Below are positions 42,349-50,664 of a stretch of DNA of 64,000 bases, piece after piece (the first letter of the stretch is position 1; every line of letters starts with the position of its first letter). Source of the stretch: Nitrobacter vulgaris (GTDB lineage Bacteria > Pseudomonadota > Alphaproteobacteria > Rhizobiales > Xanthobacteraceae). The stretch covers positions 62,001-126,000 of the forward strand of contig NZ_JAVDPZ010000006.1 in the NCBI RefSeq assembly GCF_031453995.1. Reading direction: 5' to 3'. The notes under the pieces were generated by a model. That model saw only the letters and a list, made by a program, of their open reading frames with translations. It searched no databases and was not told where the DNA came from. Made by a program: the position numbers and the translations under genes.

Positions 42349-44838
42349 TTGACGGAAACATTCGCCAACCCGCTTCCGATCGACGCCGTGCTCGGCGAAC
42401 TTGGACGCACGCTTGCTGCGCACAACGCCGCGGTGCTGGTGGCGCCGCCGGGAGCTGGCAAGACGACGCGGGTGCCGTTGGCACTGCTCGACACGCCCTG
42501 GGTCGCCGGCAGGAAGATCGTCGTGCTGGAGCCACGCCGGATCGCGGCGCGCGCCAGCGCGGAACGAATGGCGCAGACGTTGGGCGAGCGCGTTGGCGAG
42601 ACCGTGGGCTATCGCGTGCGCTTCGGCTCCAAGATCTCGCGCAGAACGCGTATCGAGGTCGTCACCGAAGGGATCTTCTCGCGGCAGATCCTCGACGATC
42701 CCGAATTGAACGGTGTTGCCGCGATCCTGTTCGACGAGTTTCATGAGCGTTCGCTCGATGCAGACCTTGGGCTCGCCCTGGCGCGTGACGTCCAGACCGG
42801 ACTGCGGGAGGATTTGCGGATTCTTGTGATGTCCGCGACCATCGACGGCGCGCGGATAGCAAAACGTCTTGGCTGCGCGCCCGTGATCGAAAGCGAGGGC
42901 CGCGCCTTTCCGATTGAAACGCGATATCTTGGCCGCAAGCCCGATTCACCACTAGAGCGGCAGATGGCTGACGCGATCGCGACAGCGCTGCGCACCGATG
43001 CAGGCTCCGTGCTGGCGTTCCTGCCGGGCGCGGCCGAAATCCGGCGCACGCAAAATATGCTCGCTGAACGGGTGCACGATGCATCCATTGAGATCGTGCC
43101 GCTGTTCGGCGCGCTCGACGCCGCGGTGCAGGATCGCGCCATCGCGCCCGCGCCGAGGGGGCGTCGCAAGGTGGTGCTGGCCACATCGATCGCAGAAACC
43201 TCGCTGACCATCGAGGGCGTCCGCATCGTGGTGGATTCCGGCATGGCGAGGGTGCCGCGCTTTGAGCCTGACATCGGCCTGACGCGGCTGGAAACCATGC
43301 GTGCCTCGCGCGCCGCGGTGGACCAGCGCCGGGGCCGCGCCGGCCGCACGGAGCCTGGTGTATGTTATCGGCTATGGGACGAGCCGCAGACCGCCTCGCT
43401 GTCCGCCTATACCCAGCCCGAGATCCTCTCAGCCGATCTGTCGTCGTTGGTGCTCGATCTCGCGCAATGGGGTGTGCGCGATCCCGCCACACTGACGTTT
43501 CTCGATCCGCCGCCTGCTCCCGCGTTGAACGAGGCGCGAAGCCTGCTGCGCGAGCTTGGCGCGCTGGATGCCGATGGCCGCATCACCGACGAAGGAAAAA
43601 GTTTGCGGGCGTTGGCGCTGCCCCCTCGGCTCGCGCGCATGATCGTGGGCGCGCATCGTCTCGGCGCAGGCCGGGAGGCTGCGGACATTGCGGCGGTGCT
43701 GACCGAGCGGGGTCTGGGCGGCGACAGCGTCGATCTCGATGCGAGGCTCGATAGCTTTCGCCGCGACCGCTCGCCACGCGCCACCGGCGCGAGGCAGCTT
43801 GCGGAACGTTGGGCGTCTCAGGTAGCGGTGCCTGTTACCCCTACCGCCTCTGGTGGGGAGGGAGAAACCTTTCCTTCCAGCGGTGTGATGCTCGCTCTCG
43901 CGTTTCCCGATCGCGTGGCGCGCAATCGCGGCAACGGGTCGTTCGTGCTCGCCAACGGTCGCGGCGCGTCGGCCGATCAGGCCTCGGCGCTGGCGCGGTC
44001 GCCTTTTATCGCGGTTGCTGAACTGACCGGTACCGCCGCGAACGGCCGTATCTTGCTGGCTGCACCGATCGCGCAGGCGGAGATCGAATCGCGCTTCGCC
44101 GACCAGATCGAGACCGACGAGGAGATCTCATTCGATCGCGCGGCGATGAGTTTGCGGGCACGGCGGCGCAAGCGGCTGCATGCGATCACGCTTGCCGAAG
44201 CTCCGGTGGCGGTCGCGCCGTCGGTTACGACAGCGCGCATCCTCGCCGAAGGATTGATAGGAGCGGGTCTGGATCGCTTGCCGTGGTCGAAGCCGCTCAA
44301 GCAATGGCGCGACCGGGTCATGTTCCTGCGCGCGGCGGAAGGCGAGGAGTGGCCGGACCTGTCCGATGCCGGGCTTGTGGCCACAACCGACATGTGGCTG
44401 GCGCCCGCGCTGTTCGACAAGACCGCTTTGAAGGAATTTTCAGCCGGCGATCTGTCGGAAGCGCTGATGGCGTTGTTGCCTTGGAGTTTGCGCGCGCGGC
44501 TGGAGCGCGAGGCGCCGACCCATTTTGAGGCGCCGACTGGTACGATGCTCGCGATCGACTACGAAGCCGAGCAGGGGCCGACCATCGCCGTCAGATTGCA
44601 GGAATTGTTCGGCCTGACGACGCATCCGTCGATCGCGCAAAGCAAGGTGCCGCTGGTTCTGGAATTGCTGTCTCCGGCGCATCGCCCGGTGCAGGTGACG
44701 CGCGACCTGCCGGGCTTCTGGCGCGGCAGCTATGCCGCCGTTCGTTCTGATCTGCGCGGGCGCTATCCCCGGCATCCCTGGCCGGATGATCCGGCGAATG
44801 CGCCGCCGACACGGCGGGTTAAGCCACGCGGGACCTGA
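42349..44838 (+). CDS. hrpB: ATP-dependent RNA helicase HrpB
   Basis: 829 aa DEAH/RHA-type helicase. P-loop VAPPGAGKTTRVPLAL near 35, DEFHERSLDADLGLA near 129 (a DEFH variant), SATIDG near 163, SIAETSLTIEGVRIVVDSG near 283 and DQRRGRAGRTEPGVCYRL near 325. The C-terminal HrpB domain ends the protein (PGFWRGSYAAVRSDLRGRYPRHPWPDDP). Starts with TTG at 42349. A short low-complexity segment (PVTPTASGGEGETFPSSG, about residues 495-512) interrupts the region after the HA2-like domain and looks inserted. Its cellular RNA target is unknown in most bacteria. Confidence 0.95.
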   Translation: MTETFANPLPIDAVLGELGRTLAAHNAAVLVAPPGAGKTTRVPLALLDTPWVAGRKIVVLEPRRIAARASAERMAQTLGERVGETVGYRVRFGSKISRRTRIEVVTEGIFSRQILDDPELNGVAAILFDEFHERSLDADLGLALARDVQTGLREDLRILVMSATIDGARIAKRLGCAPVIESEGRAFPIETRYLGRKPDSPLERQMADAIATALRTDAGSVLAFLPGAAEIRRTQNMLAERVHDASIEIVPLFGALDAAVQDRAIAPAPRGRRKVVLATSIAETSLTIEGVRIVVDSGMARVPRFEPDIGLTRLETMRASRAAVDQRRGRAGRTEPGVCYRLWDEPQTASLSAYTQPEILSADLSSLVLDLAQWGVRDPATLTFLDPPPAPALNEARSLLRELGALDADGRITDEGKSLRALALPPRLARMIVGAHRLGAGREAADIAAVLTERGLGGDSVDLDARLDSFRRDRSPRATGARQLAERWASQVAVPVTPTASGGEGETFPSSGVMLALAFPDRVARNRGNGSFVLANGRGASADQASALARSPFIAVAELTGTAANGRILLAAPIAQAEIESRFADQIETDEEISFDRAAMSLRARRRKRLHAITLAEAPVAVAPSVTTARILAEGLIGAGLDRLPWSKPLKQWRDRVMFLRAAEGEEWPDLSDAGLVATTDMWLAPALFDKTALKEFSAGDLSEALMALLPWSLRARLEREAPTHFEAPTGTMLAIDYEAEQGPTIAVRLQELFGLTTHPSIAQSKVPLVLELLSPAHRPVQVTRDLPGFWRGSYAAVRSDLRGRYPRHPWPDDPANAPPTRRVKPRGT

Positions 44839-44921
44839 AGGGGCCGATTGACCGGGGAACTCGCACCATTGATGAGGCGTTGACGTGACGTCTCTCGCCG
44901 TGACCCACCTTGAGGCCCTTC

Positions 44922-45641
44922 ATGGACATGATGGACATGCTTCTGCAGCCGACCTGGTCGGATATCGCGATCCGTCTCGCTCTGACAATGGTTGCGGGGG
45001 GTATCGTGGGATTTGACCGGGGCGTGCAAGGGCATGCGGCCGGATTTCGCACCACCATTCTGGTCGGTCTTGCTGCTTCGATCGCCATGATCCAGGCGAA
45101 CATCCTGCTATCGACCAGCGGCAAAACGGTCGAGTCCTTTGTCCAGATTGACGTCATGCGTTTGCCGCTCGGCATTTTGACCGGCGTGGGGTTCATCGGC
45201 GCCGGCACCATCTTCAAGAAGGGTGACCTCATCGCCGGCGTCACCACCGCGGCGACGCTGTGGCTGATGACCGTGATCGGGCTCTCGCTGGGTGGAGGCC
45301 AGCTCGTGCTCGGCATGGCTGCCACCGTACTGGCCGTCATGACTCTAGGGGCGCTCAGGTGGGTCGACTATTTCATTCCCCGTGAACGCAGGGCCCGGTT
45401 GATCGTCGCGGACGATACGCAAATGCGGGCGGTCATCGAACTGCCTGTGATGACCCAAGAAGTGGGCTACCAGGCTAGTTTTGCGGAAGCCAAGCGCCGC
45501 GATGATGGATGGATCGATTGCTCATTCGACATCTCGTGGCGGCGCGCTGGGCGGTCCTCGTCGCCGACCGAACTATTGATGCTGATCCACAGGCGCTATG
45601 CGGTTGTGGCATTTGCCTTGACGACGGAAGATGGCCGCTAG
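44922..45641 (+). CDS. MgtC/SapB family membrane protein
   Basis: 239 aa from ATG 44922, which has GAGG six bases upstream; a TTG at 44910 is also open. Five helices in the first 150 residues with the family motifs GGIVGFDRGVQGHAAGFRTTILVGLAA and LTGVGFIGAGTIFKKG. A soluble C-terminal part of about 85 residues follows. MgtC proteins support growth at low Mg2+ and modulate ATP synthase in pathogens; here the role is undetermined. A family A hairpin begins at its stop codon. Confidence 0.88.
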   Translation: MDMMDMLLQPTWSDIAIRLALTMVAGGIVGFDRGVQGHAAGFRTTILVGLAASIAMIQANILLSTSGKTVESFVQIDVMRLPLGILTGVGFIGAGTIFKKGDLIAGVTTAATLWLMTVIGLSLGGGQLVLGMAATVLAVMTLGALRWVDYFIPRERRARLIVADDTQMRAVIELPVMTQEVGYQASFAEAKRRDDGWIDCSFDISWRRAGRSSSPTELLMLIHRRYAVVAFALTTEDGR

Positions 45642-45735
45642 CGTCTTTCAACGCTCACGTGAAAGACTCTAGCTTTTTGACCTGACGCGTTTTCGTCACG
45701 CAAACCGGTACCCACTTCGCTCGAAAACGCTATAG
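45641..45735. repeat. Intergenic palindromic repeat, family A (copy 6)
   Basis: Same two-hairpin layout with a different first hairpin: GTCTTTCA (45643-45650) pairs with TGAAAGAC (45660-45667), 8 perfect bases; then GACGCGTTTTC ... TCGCTCGAAAACGCTATAG. Sits directly after the mgtC-like stop, so the hairpins will be in its 3' end. Confidence 0.85.
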
Positions 45736-45882
45736 GTACTTCCCCGATCGGCCGCGCAGCTCCGCGCGCGTGTTAACGCTTCGCTCATCCTTTTGGCACA
45801 AATAGCAGCTTCGTCATTGCTCGTAGCCGGCTGGTGGCGGTTGCGAGATCGCCGCGTCGTCATTTGTCAGTGAGTATGCGCC

Positions 45883-46410
45883 ATGCGTAATCTGATAATT
45901 CTTGCCGCGCTTCTGATCGGCGCCGGCGCCTATATGGCGCAACTGGCTGACGAGATGACCACGACCGCAGCCGCGCGGCCCACCACGTCGACGCAGCCGA
46001 CGGCGTTCGCCGCGCTTCAGGATAATGCCCAGGCCGGCATCCGCAGCATTAGCATTGCACGCGACGGCAGGGGCCACTTCCAGACAGAAGGCCGAATCGA
46101 CGGCCAGCGCATCGGCTTCATGGTCGACACCGGTGCCTCCGTCGTCGCGCTCAACGAAAGCTCGGCCGCGCGGCTCGGCGTGCGGCCCTCGCAGAACGAC
46201 TACACGACGACGGTGACCACGGCCAATGGCAAGCTCAAGGCGGCGCGCACCCGGCTCGCCATGGTCGACATTGGCGGTCTCATCGTGCGCGATGTCGATG
46301 CCATGGTGCTGCCCGACGAAGCGCTGTCTGAAAATCTGCTTGGTTTATCTTTTTTGTCTAAACTCAAGCGCTTCGAATTCGCGAACGGGCGGATGATGCT
46401 GGAACAGTAA
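45883..46410 (+). CDS. Retropepsin-like aspartic protease (TIGR02281 type)
   Basis: 175 aa. One N-terminal membrane segment (LIILAALLIGAGAYMA), a linker to about 60, then a single aspartyl-protease unit with FMVDTGASVVALN (catalytic Asp in DTGAS near 83) and the distal LLGLSFLSKLKRFE near 150. One catalytic motif means it must dimerise, as retropepsins do. Proteobacterial members are membrane-anchored with the protease in the periplasm, and their substrates are unknown. Confidence 0.87.
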   Translation: MRNLIILAALLIGAGAYMAQLADEMTTTAAARPTTSTQPTAFAALQDNAQAGIRSISIARDGRGHFQTEGRIDGQRIGFMVDTGASVVALNESSAARLGVRPSQNDYTTTVTTANGKLKAARTRLAMVDIGGLIVRDVDAMVLPDEALSENLLGLSFLSKLKRFEFANGRMMLEQ

Positions 46411-46486
46411 TTCGGCATCGGCGTCGGGGTTGACGCGTGTCGTTTTGCCGTCGCGAATTATGCCGCAATTGCCGTTCACAGACCTG

Positions 46487-46576
46487 TAGCGTTTTCAAGC
46501 GAAGTGGGTACCGGTTCGCGTCAAAGAAAACGCGTTAAAATAAAAAGCTTGAGCCCGGCTTTGATGTCATCAAAGC
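46487..46576. repeat. Intergenic palindromic repeat, family A (copy 7, reverse)
   Basis: Reads TAGCGTTTTCAAGCGAAGTGGGTACCGG ... AAAACGCG, then a second hairpin GCTTTGATG-T-CATCAAAGC (46558-46576, 9 perfect bases). This is the family A order reversed, again with its own compensated first-hairpin sequence. Between the protease and the phosphomutase genes. Confidence 0.85.
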
Positions 46577-46669
46577 AGGAATAGTTCTAGCTCCCGCATT
46601 CCAGCAGCAGTGGTATCGCCAGCGCTGCATTTCCTTATGTCATGTCCTTTCCTTGAGAGGCCCATCCGC

Positions 46670-48169
46670 ATGTTTCCGAAGCCGAAACCCGTTCTGGCAC
46701 CGAACACCTATGCCTATGAATCCGAGCCGATGGTGAAGGCGACCGGCTTTCGCGAATATGACGCGCGCTGGCTGTTCGGCAAGGAAATCAACTTGATGGG
46801 CATCCAGGCATTGGGCATGGGCCTTGGCACGCTGATCGGTGAACTCGGCCAGAAGAAGGAGATCGTCACCGGTCACGATTTCCGCAGCTATTCGTCCTCC
46901 ATCAAGTACGCGCTGATCTCCGGCTTGTTGGCGTCGGGCTGCAAGGTTCACGATATCGGACTTTGCATGACGCCGATGGCATACTTCGCGCAGTTTGAGC
47001 TCGACGTCCCCTGCGTCGCCATGGTGACGGCCTCGCATAACGACAATGGCTGGACCGGCGTCAAGATGGGCGCCAACCGGCCACTGACGTTTGGGCCAGA
47101 CGAGATGACGCGGCTCAAGGAAATCGTGCTCGGCGCGGCCTTCGCCACCAGGGCGGGCGGCTCCTATGAGTTTCACGACAGTTTCCCGGCGCGCTACATC
47201 GCTGATCTGACGAAACGGCCGAAACTGAAGCGCAAGCTGAAGGTCGTGGTGGCCTGTGGCAACGGTACCGCCGGCGCCTTCGCGCCGCAGGTGATGGAGG
47301 CGATCGGCTGCGAGGTGATCCCGCTGGATACCGAGCTTGATCACACCTTTCCGAAGTACAATCCCAATCCCGAAGACATGAAGATGCTGCACGCGATCCG
47401 CGACGCGGTGCTCGAACACAAGGCCGACGCCGGTCTCGGTTTCGACGGTGACGGAGATCGCTGCGGCGTGGTCGACAACACCGGCGAGGAGATCTTCGCC
47501 GACAAGGTCGGCGTGATGCTGGCGCGCGACATGTCGGCGATCCACAAGGATGCGCATTTCGTGGTCGATGTGAAGTCCACAGGATTGTTTGTCACTGATC
47601 CGGTATTGCAGCAGCAGGGCGCGCGGACGACCTACTGGAAAACCGGCCACTCCTACATGAAGCGGCGCACCAATGAGCTCGGCGCGCTCGCTGGTTTCGA
47701 AAAATCCGGGCACTTCTTTTTCAACGCGCCGATGGGCCGCGGTTACGACGACGGACTGATCTCGGCGATCGCTGTGTGCGAGATGCTCGATCGCGCAGCT
47801 GGCAAATCGCTGGCAGATCTGAAGGACGCCTTGCCCAAAACCTGGTCCTCGCCGACCATGTCGCCGCATTGCGCCGACGAGGCCAAGTACGGCATCGTTG
47901 ACAGCGTGGTGAAGCATTTCGAGGCGGCCAAGGCCAACGGCGACAAGATCGCCGGCCAGCCGATCCGCGATCTTGTCACCGTCAACGGCATCAGGGTGAC
48001 GGCGCAGGATGGAAGCTGGGGGTTGGTGCGGGCGTCATCGAACAAACCCGAGCTTGTTGTGGTGGTCGAAAGCCCGGTCTCCGAGCAGCGGATGCGCGAT
48101 ATGTTCGAGGTGATGGACAGCGTGCTGCGTACCCATCCCGAGGTCGGCGAATACAATCAGAAGATTTGA
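46670..48169 (+). CDS. Phosphomannomutase/phosphoglucomutase
   Basis: 499 aa alpha-D-phosphohexomutase, interconverting sugar 1- and 6-phosphates for glycan precursors. Active phosphoserine loop MVTASHNDNGWTGVK near 121, Mg site GFDGDGDRCG near 259, sugar loop GFEKSGHFFF near 341 and the phosphate-binding C-domain with VVVVESPVSEQRM near 463. ATG 46670 has GAGAGG upstream; the frame opens at 46610. Sugar preference (mannose or glucose) is not decided by the sequence. Confidence 0.93.
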   Translation: MFPKPKPVLAPNTYAYESEPMVKATGFREYDARWLFGKEINLMGIQALGMGLGTLIGELGQKKEIVTGHDFRSYSSSIKYALISGLLASGCKVHDIGLCMTPMAYFAQFELDVPCVAMVTASHNDNGWTGVKMGANRPLTFGPDEMTRLKEIVLGAAFATRAGGSYEFHDSFPARYIADLTKRPKLKRKLKVVVACGNGTAGAFAPQVMEAIGCEVIPLDTELDHTFPKYNPNPEDMKMLHAIRDAVLEHKADAGLGFDGDGDRCGVVDNTGEEIFADKVGVMLARDMSAIHKDAHFVVDVKSTGLFVTDPVLQQQGARTTYWKTGHSYMKRRTNELGALAGFEKSGHFFFNAPMGRGYDDGLISAIAVCEMLDRAAGKSLADLKDALPKTWSSPTMSPHCADEAKYGIVDSVVKHFEAAKANGDKIAGQPIRDLVTVNGIRVTAQDGSWGLVRASSNKPELVVVVESPVSEQRMRDMFEVMDSVLRTHPEVGEYNQKI

Positions 48170-48177
48170 GGTCGTCC

Positions 48178-48256
48178 GTCATTGCGAGCGAAGCGAAGCA
48201 ATCCAGGCGGCAAAAAAGAACTGGATTGTTTCGTCGCCAACGCTCCTCGCAATGAC
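48178..48256. repeat. REP-like palindrome, GTCATTGCGAG type (family C)
   Basis: Left arm GTCATTGCGAG plus AATCCAG (48178-48206) pairs with CTGGATT plus CTCGCAATGAC (48221-48256). The inner arms share GAAGC / TTCG-rich bases. This palindrome is familiar from many Alphaproteobacteria. It lies between the phosphomutase stop and the convergent Lrp gene, so it could serve both as a terminator. Confidence 0.85.
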
Positions 48257-48289
48257 GTGGCAGAGCATTTCCGACGAAGGCCGTGCCGA

Positions 48290-48799
48290 CTACACTGCGC
48301 TTGCCGCCGGCACCGGCAGTGCCGTCACCGATTTGATCTTCTCCATCGCGAATCGGGAGGTGACGTTCTTCAGCGCGACCGAACTAATCAGCTTCTTGTA
48401 AAAGAGGTCGTAGCTCGCCATGTCGGCGACCACGACGCGCAGCATGTAATCGACGTCGCCCGCCATGCGGTAGAGCTCCATCACCTCGGGCATCGCGCGG
48501 ACCGCATTGGCGAAGGTTGTTAGCCACGTATCCGAGTGGTCGCCGCTTTCAACCGATACGAACACTGTTATGCCGAGCCCGATCTTGTTCTGATCGACCA
48601 GCGCCACGCGGCGCAGAATGATGTCGTCGGCTTCGAGCCGCTGGATACGCTTCCAGCAGGGCGTCGAGGACAAACCGACCCGGTCGCCGATCTCGGCTAC
48701 CGACAGGGATGCGTCCTCCTGGAGCACGGTGAGAATCTTGCGGTCGATGGCGTCGAGGCGGCGACCGGATTCAATGGTCTGAAGGGCAAGATCGCTCAT
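48290..48799 (-). CDS. Lrp/AsnC family transcriptional regulator
   Basis: 169 aa. N-terminal helix-turn-helix (LSVAEIGDRVGLSSTPCWKRIQRLE, about 32-56) and C-terminal RAM ligand/oligomer domain with GDVDYMLRVVVADMASYD near 113. Normal length. Such regulators sense amino acids and often control their own gene and an adjacent one. Its target may be the PfkB kinase operon or itself: the intergenic gap holds repeated TATTCCAAT sites. Confidence 0.93.
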   Translation of the reverse strand: MSDLALQTIESGRRLDAIDRKILTVLQEDASLSVAEIGDRVGLSSTPCWKRIQRLEADDIILRRVALVDQNKIGLGITVFVSVESGDHSDTWLTTFANAVRAMPEVMELYRMAGDVDYMLRVVVADMASYDLFYKKLISSVALKNVTSRFAMEKIKSVTALPVPAASAV

Positions 48800-48810
48800 G
48801 GCTAGAACAT

Positions 48811-48860
48811 TATTCCAATATTGAGGTTATTCAAGCTCATATATAGAAAAATATTCCAAT
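48811..48860. promoter_or_regulatory. Direct repeats TATTCCAAT upstream of the Lrp gene, probable autoregulatory operator
   Basis: TATTCCAAT at 48811-48819 and again at 48852-48860 (41 bases apart, close to four helical turns), with a partial TATTCAAG at 48828-48835 between. They lie in an AT-rich 86-base gap directly upstream of the Lrp start (48799). Phased AT-rich sites fit wrapping by an Lrp octamer or dimers. Confidence 0.5.
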
Positions 48861-48885
48861 GCAAGTGTCGTCAGCGGGGCTCGGC

Positions 48886-49809
48886 TCAGTTCGAACCGCC
48901 GTGCTCTAAAAAGGCTTCCACTTCAGCACGTTGCGGGCAGGCGAAGGCGCCGCCGAAGCGGGTGCATTTGATGGCGGCTGCGGCGGAAGCGAACCTGAGT
49001 GCGTCTTCAAGATCCTGATTCTCGGTCATGGCGAGAGTGAAAGCGCCATGGAAGACGTCTCCGGCGCCCAATGTGTCCACGGTGTGGACGGGGAAGGCGG
49101 CGGTCTGGCGGAGGCCGCCGCCATTCGGATCGAGCCACACTGTTCCTTGGGAGCCGCGCGTTCCGGCTAGGAAGGCTGGAGTGACCTTGGCGAGCTTCTG
49201 CAATGCTGCCGCGTCGTCGGCGATGTCGGCAGTGGCCTGAAGGGCTTCACTCGAGAAAATCAGATGTGAGGATGCAGTGAGCAGACCCTCGCGCATTGAC
49301 ATGGCGGAATCGACATCGATCACGACCGGGATGCCGCGGCGCCGCGCTTCAGCGCAAAGACCGGTGCAGAACGCCGCGCATCGACTTTCAGCAAGGATGG
49401 CGTCGCAATCGCTGAGCATTCTGTCAGCCTCGGGTAAACGCACTTTCCACAATTCGGGATCGCGGAAGGTGATGATGGTTCGCTCGCCGCCCGGATCGAT
49501 TATGACGGTGGAGATCGGCGTCACCAGACCGGGCATGTGAACGATGTCCTGCATCGCGATGCCGAGCTCTGCCGCCTTGTCGAAGATGTAGCGGCTGGAT
49601 GTTTCGCTGGCGTCCCCCATGGGGCCGCAAAACGCCACTCCGCCATCGAGCCGGGAAATGGCGACCGCCGCATTGAATGCGTTGCCGCCGGCGATTTCCT
49701 CGAAGCGCTTGGCGCCGATCTTCAAGCCGCGTTTCGGGAGGCCTTGCACGTGAAAGGTCAGGTCGCGCACTGGCATGCCGATACACAGGATGCGTGGCTT
49801 TTTCATCAT
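48886..49809 (-). CDS. PfkB-family sugar kinase
   Basis: 307 aa ribokinase-type kinase. N-terminal GGNAFNAAVAISRLDGG near 41 (sugar-binding motif) and C-terminal DTLGAGDVFHGAF near 246 with the catalytic Asp. Catalytic residues are intact. The substrate is not identified: fructose-like, ribose-like or sulfoquinovose-pathway sugars are all possible. It is upstream of the Lrp gene on the same strand. ATG 49809 (MMKKPRILCIG) is a plausible start. Confidence 0.9.
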   Translation of the reverse strand: MMKKPRILCIGMPVRDLTFHVQGLPKRGLKIGAKRFEEIAGGNAFNAAVAISRLDGGVAFCGPMGDASETSSRYIFDKAAELGIAMQDIVHMPGLVTPISTVIIDPGGERTIITFRDPELWKVRLPEADRMLSDCDAILAESRCAAFCTGLCAEARRRGIPVVIDVDSAMSMREGLLTASSHLIFSSEALQATADIADDAAALQKLAKVTPAFLAGTRGSQGTVWLDPNGGGLRQTAAFPVHTVDTLGAGDVFHGAFTLAMTENQDLEDALRFASAAAAIKCTRFGGAFACPQRAEVEAFLEHGGSN

Positions 49810-49867
49810 GCGGAAATCCTTGCCAATGAGGAAGATCGGGACAAGCGGTTAAACCGGCAGGTTTTGC

Positions 49868-50317
49868 TCAGGTTCCGTCGGCCGGAATTCTAACAATGGT
49901 CTCGCCGAGCCCTGTCCTGCGCCTGAGAGCACCCAAGAATGCTTCGAGTTCTGCTGCCTTGTATGCGAGCGCGGGCGCCACGCCCCAGACCGGGCGGGGC
50001 CATGCAAAGTCTCCTTTGCGACGCGCGATGATATGGACGTGAAGCTGGGGCACCTGATTGCCGAGCGCGGCCACGTTGAGTTTGTCGCAACCTGTGATGT
50101 CCTTGAGTGCTTCTGACGCCTGACCGATTTCCGTCATCAAGAGTGCGCGATCGTCGCGATCAAGGTCGATGATCTCGATCGCACCAGCTCGTCTTGGCAC
50201 CAGAATAAGCCAGGGATAGCTGGCATCCTTGCTGAGCAGCAGACGGCTGAGCGGCAGGTCGCTGATGGAGACCGTGTCCTCCTCCAGCTGCGGGTGAAGC
50301 GACCAGGCTTCGGACAT
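49868..50317 (-). CDS. HIT family hydrolase
   Basis: 149 aa nucleotide hydrolase or transferase of the histidine-triad superfamily. The triad reads VPQLHVHIIAR near 100: the central catalytic His and the last His are present, and the first position is Gln, which is common in proteobacterial members. Likely substrates are dinucleoside polyphosphates or AMP conjugates (inference). Transcribed away from ffs/dnaX; 58 bases from the kinase gene. Confidence 0.9.
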   Translation of the reverse strand: MSEAWSLHPQLEEDTVSISDLPLSRLLLSKDASYPWLILVPRRAGAIEIIDLDRDDRALLMTEIGQASEALKDITGCDKLNVAALGNQVPQLHVHIIARRKGDFAWPRPVWGVAPALAYKAAELEAFLGALRRRTGLGETIVRIPADGT

Positions 50318-50451
50318 CGTTCGCGGACACTTTTTGAGGACGGCCGATGCAAACTGGCGCGGCGATCCGCCGAGGTCAATGGTTCAGACGGCTCGTTCCG
50401 GGGTCGTCCTCGCTGCTTGCTTTCCTGGGCTTTTGGCCCCAAATAGGAATT

Positions 50452-50550
50452 GGGAGATTGGCGGTGGACGAGCCACTCGCCAACCGGGTCAGATCCGGAA
50501 GGAAGCAGCCCTAACGAGGTCCGGATCGGGTCGCTCGTCAGTCTCCTACC
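50452..50550 (+). ncRNA. ffs: 4.5S signal recognition particle RNA
   Basis: The conserved SRP core is plain: GGTCAGATCCGGAAGGAAGC followed by AGCCCTAACGAGG, i.e. the Ffh-binding asymmetric loop and GGAA tetraloop. Outer stems GGGAGA (50452-50457) and TCTCC (50542-50546) close the hairpin, and a T-rich stretch (50551-50556) follows. The RNA joins Ffh to target membrane proteins to the inner membrane. Bacterial small form without Alu domain. It precedes dnaX, a conserved order in Alphaproteobacteria. Confidence 0.95.
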
Positions 50551-50664
50551 TCTTTTGGGCGAACCATGTTTTTCGGAAATTGCCAGCGCCGGATAGGCGC
50601 GGTCCGAAGGTTCGCTTCGTTGTTCCGCAAGCCGGCTTCGAGAGAGAAAATTGCGGATCGCTCA

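Noticed and set aside
46640..47917. 425-codon minus-strand frame opposite the phosphomutase
   Set aside because: Antisense shadow of a clear enzyme gene; His/Arg-rich composition is typical of reverse reading.
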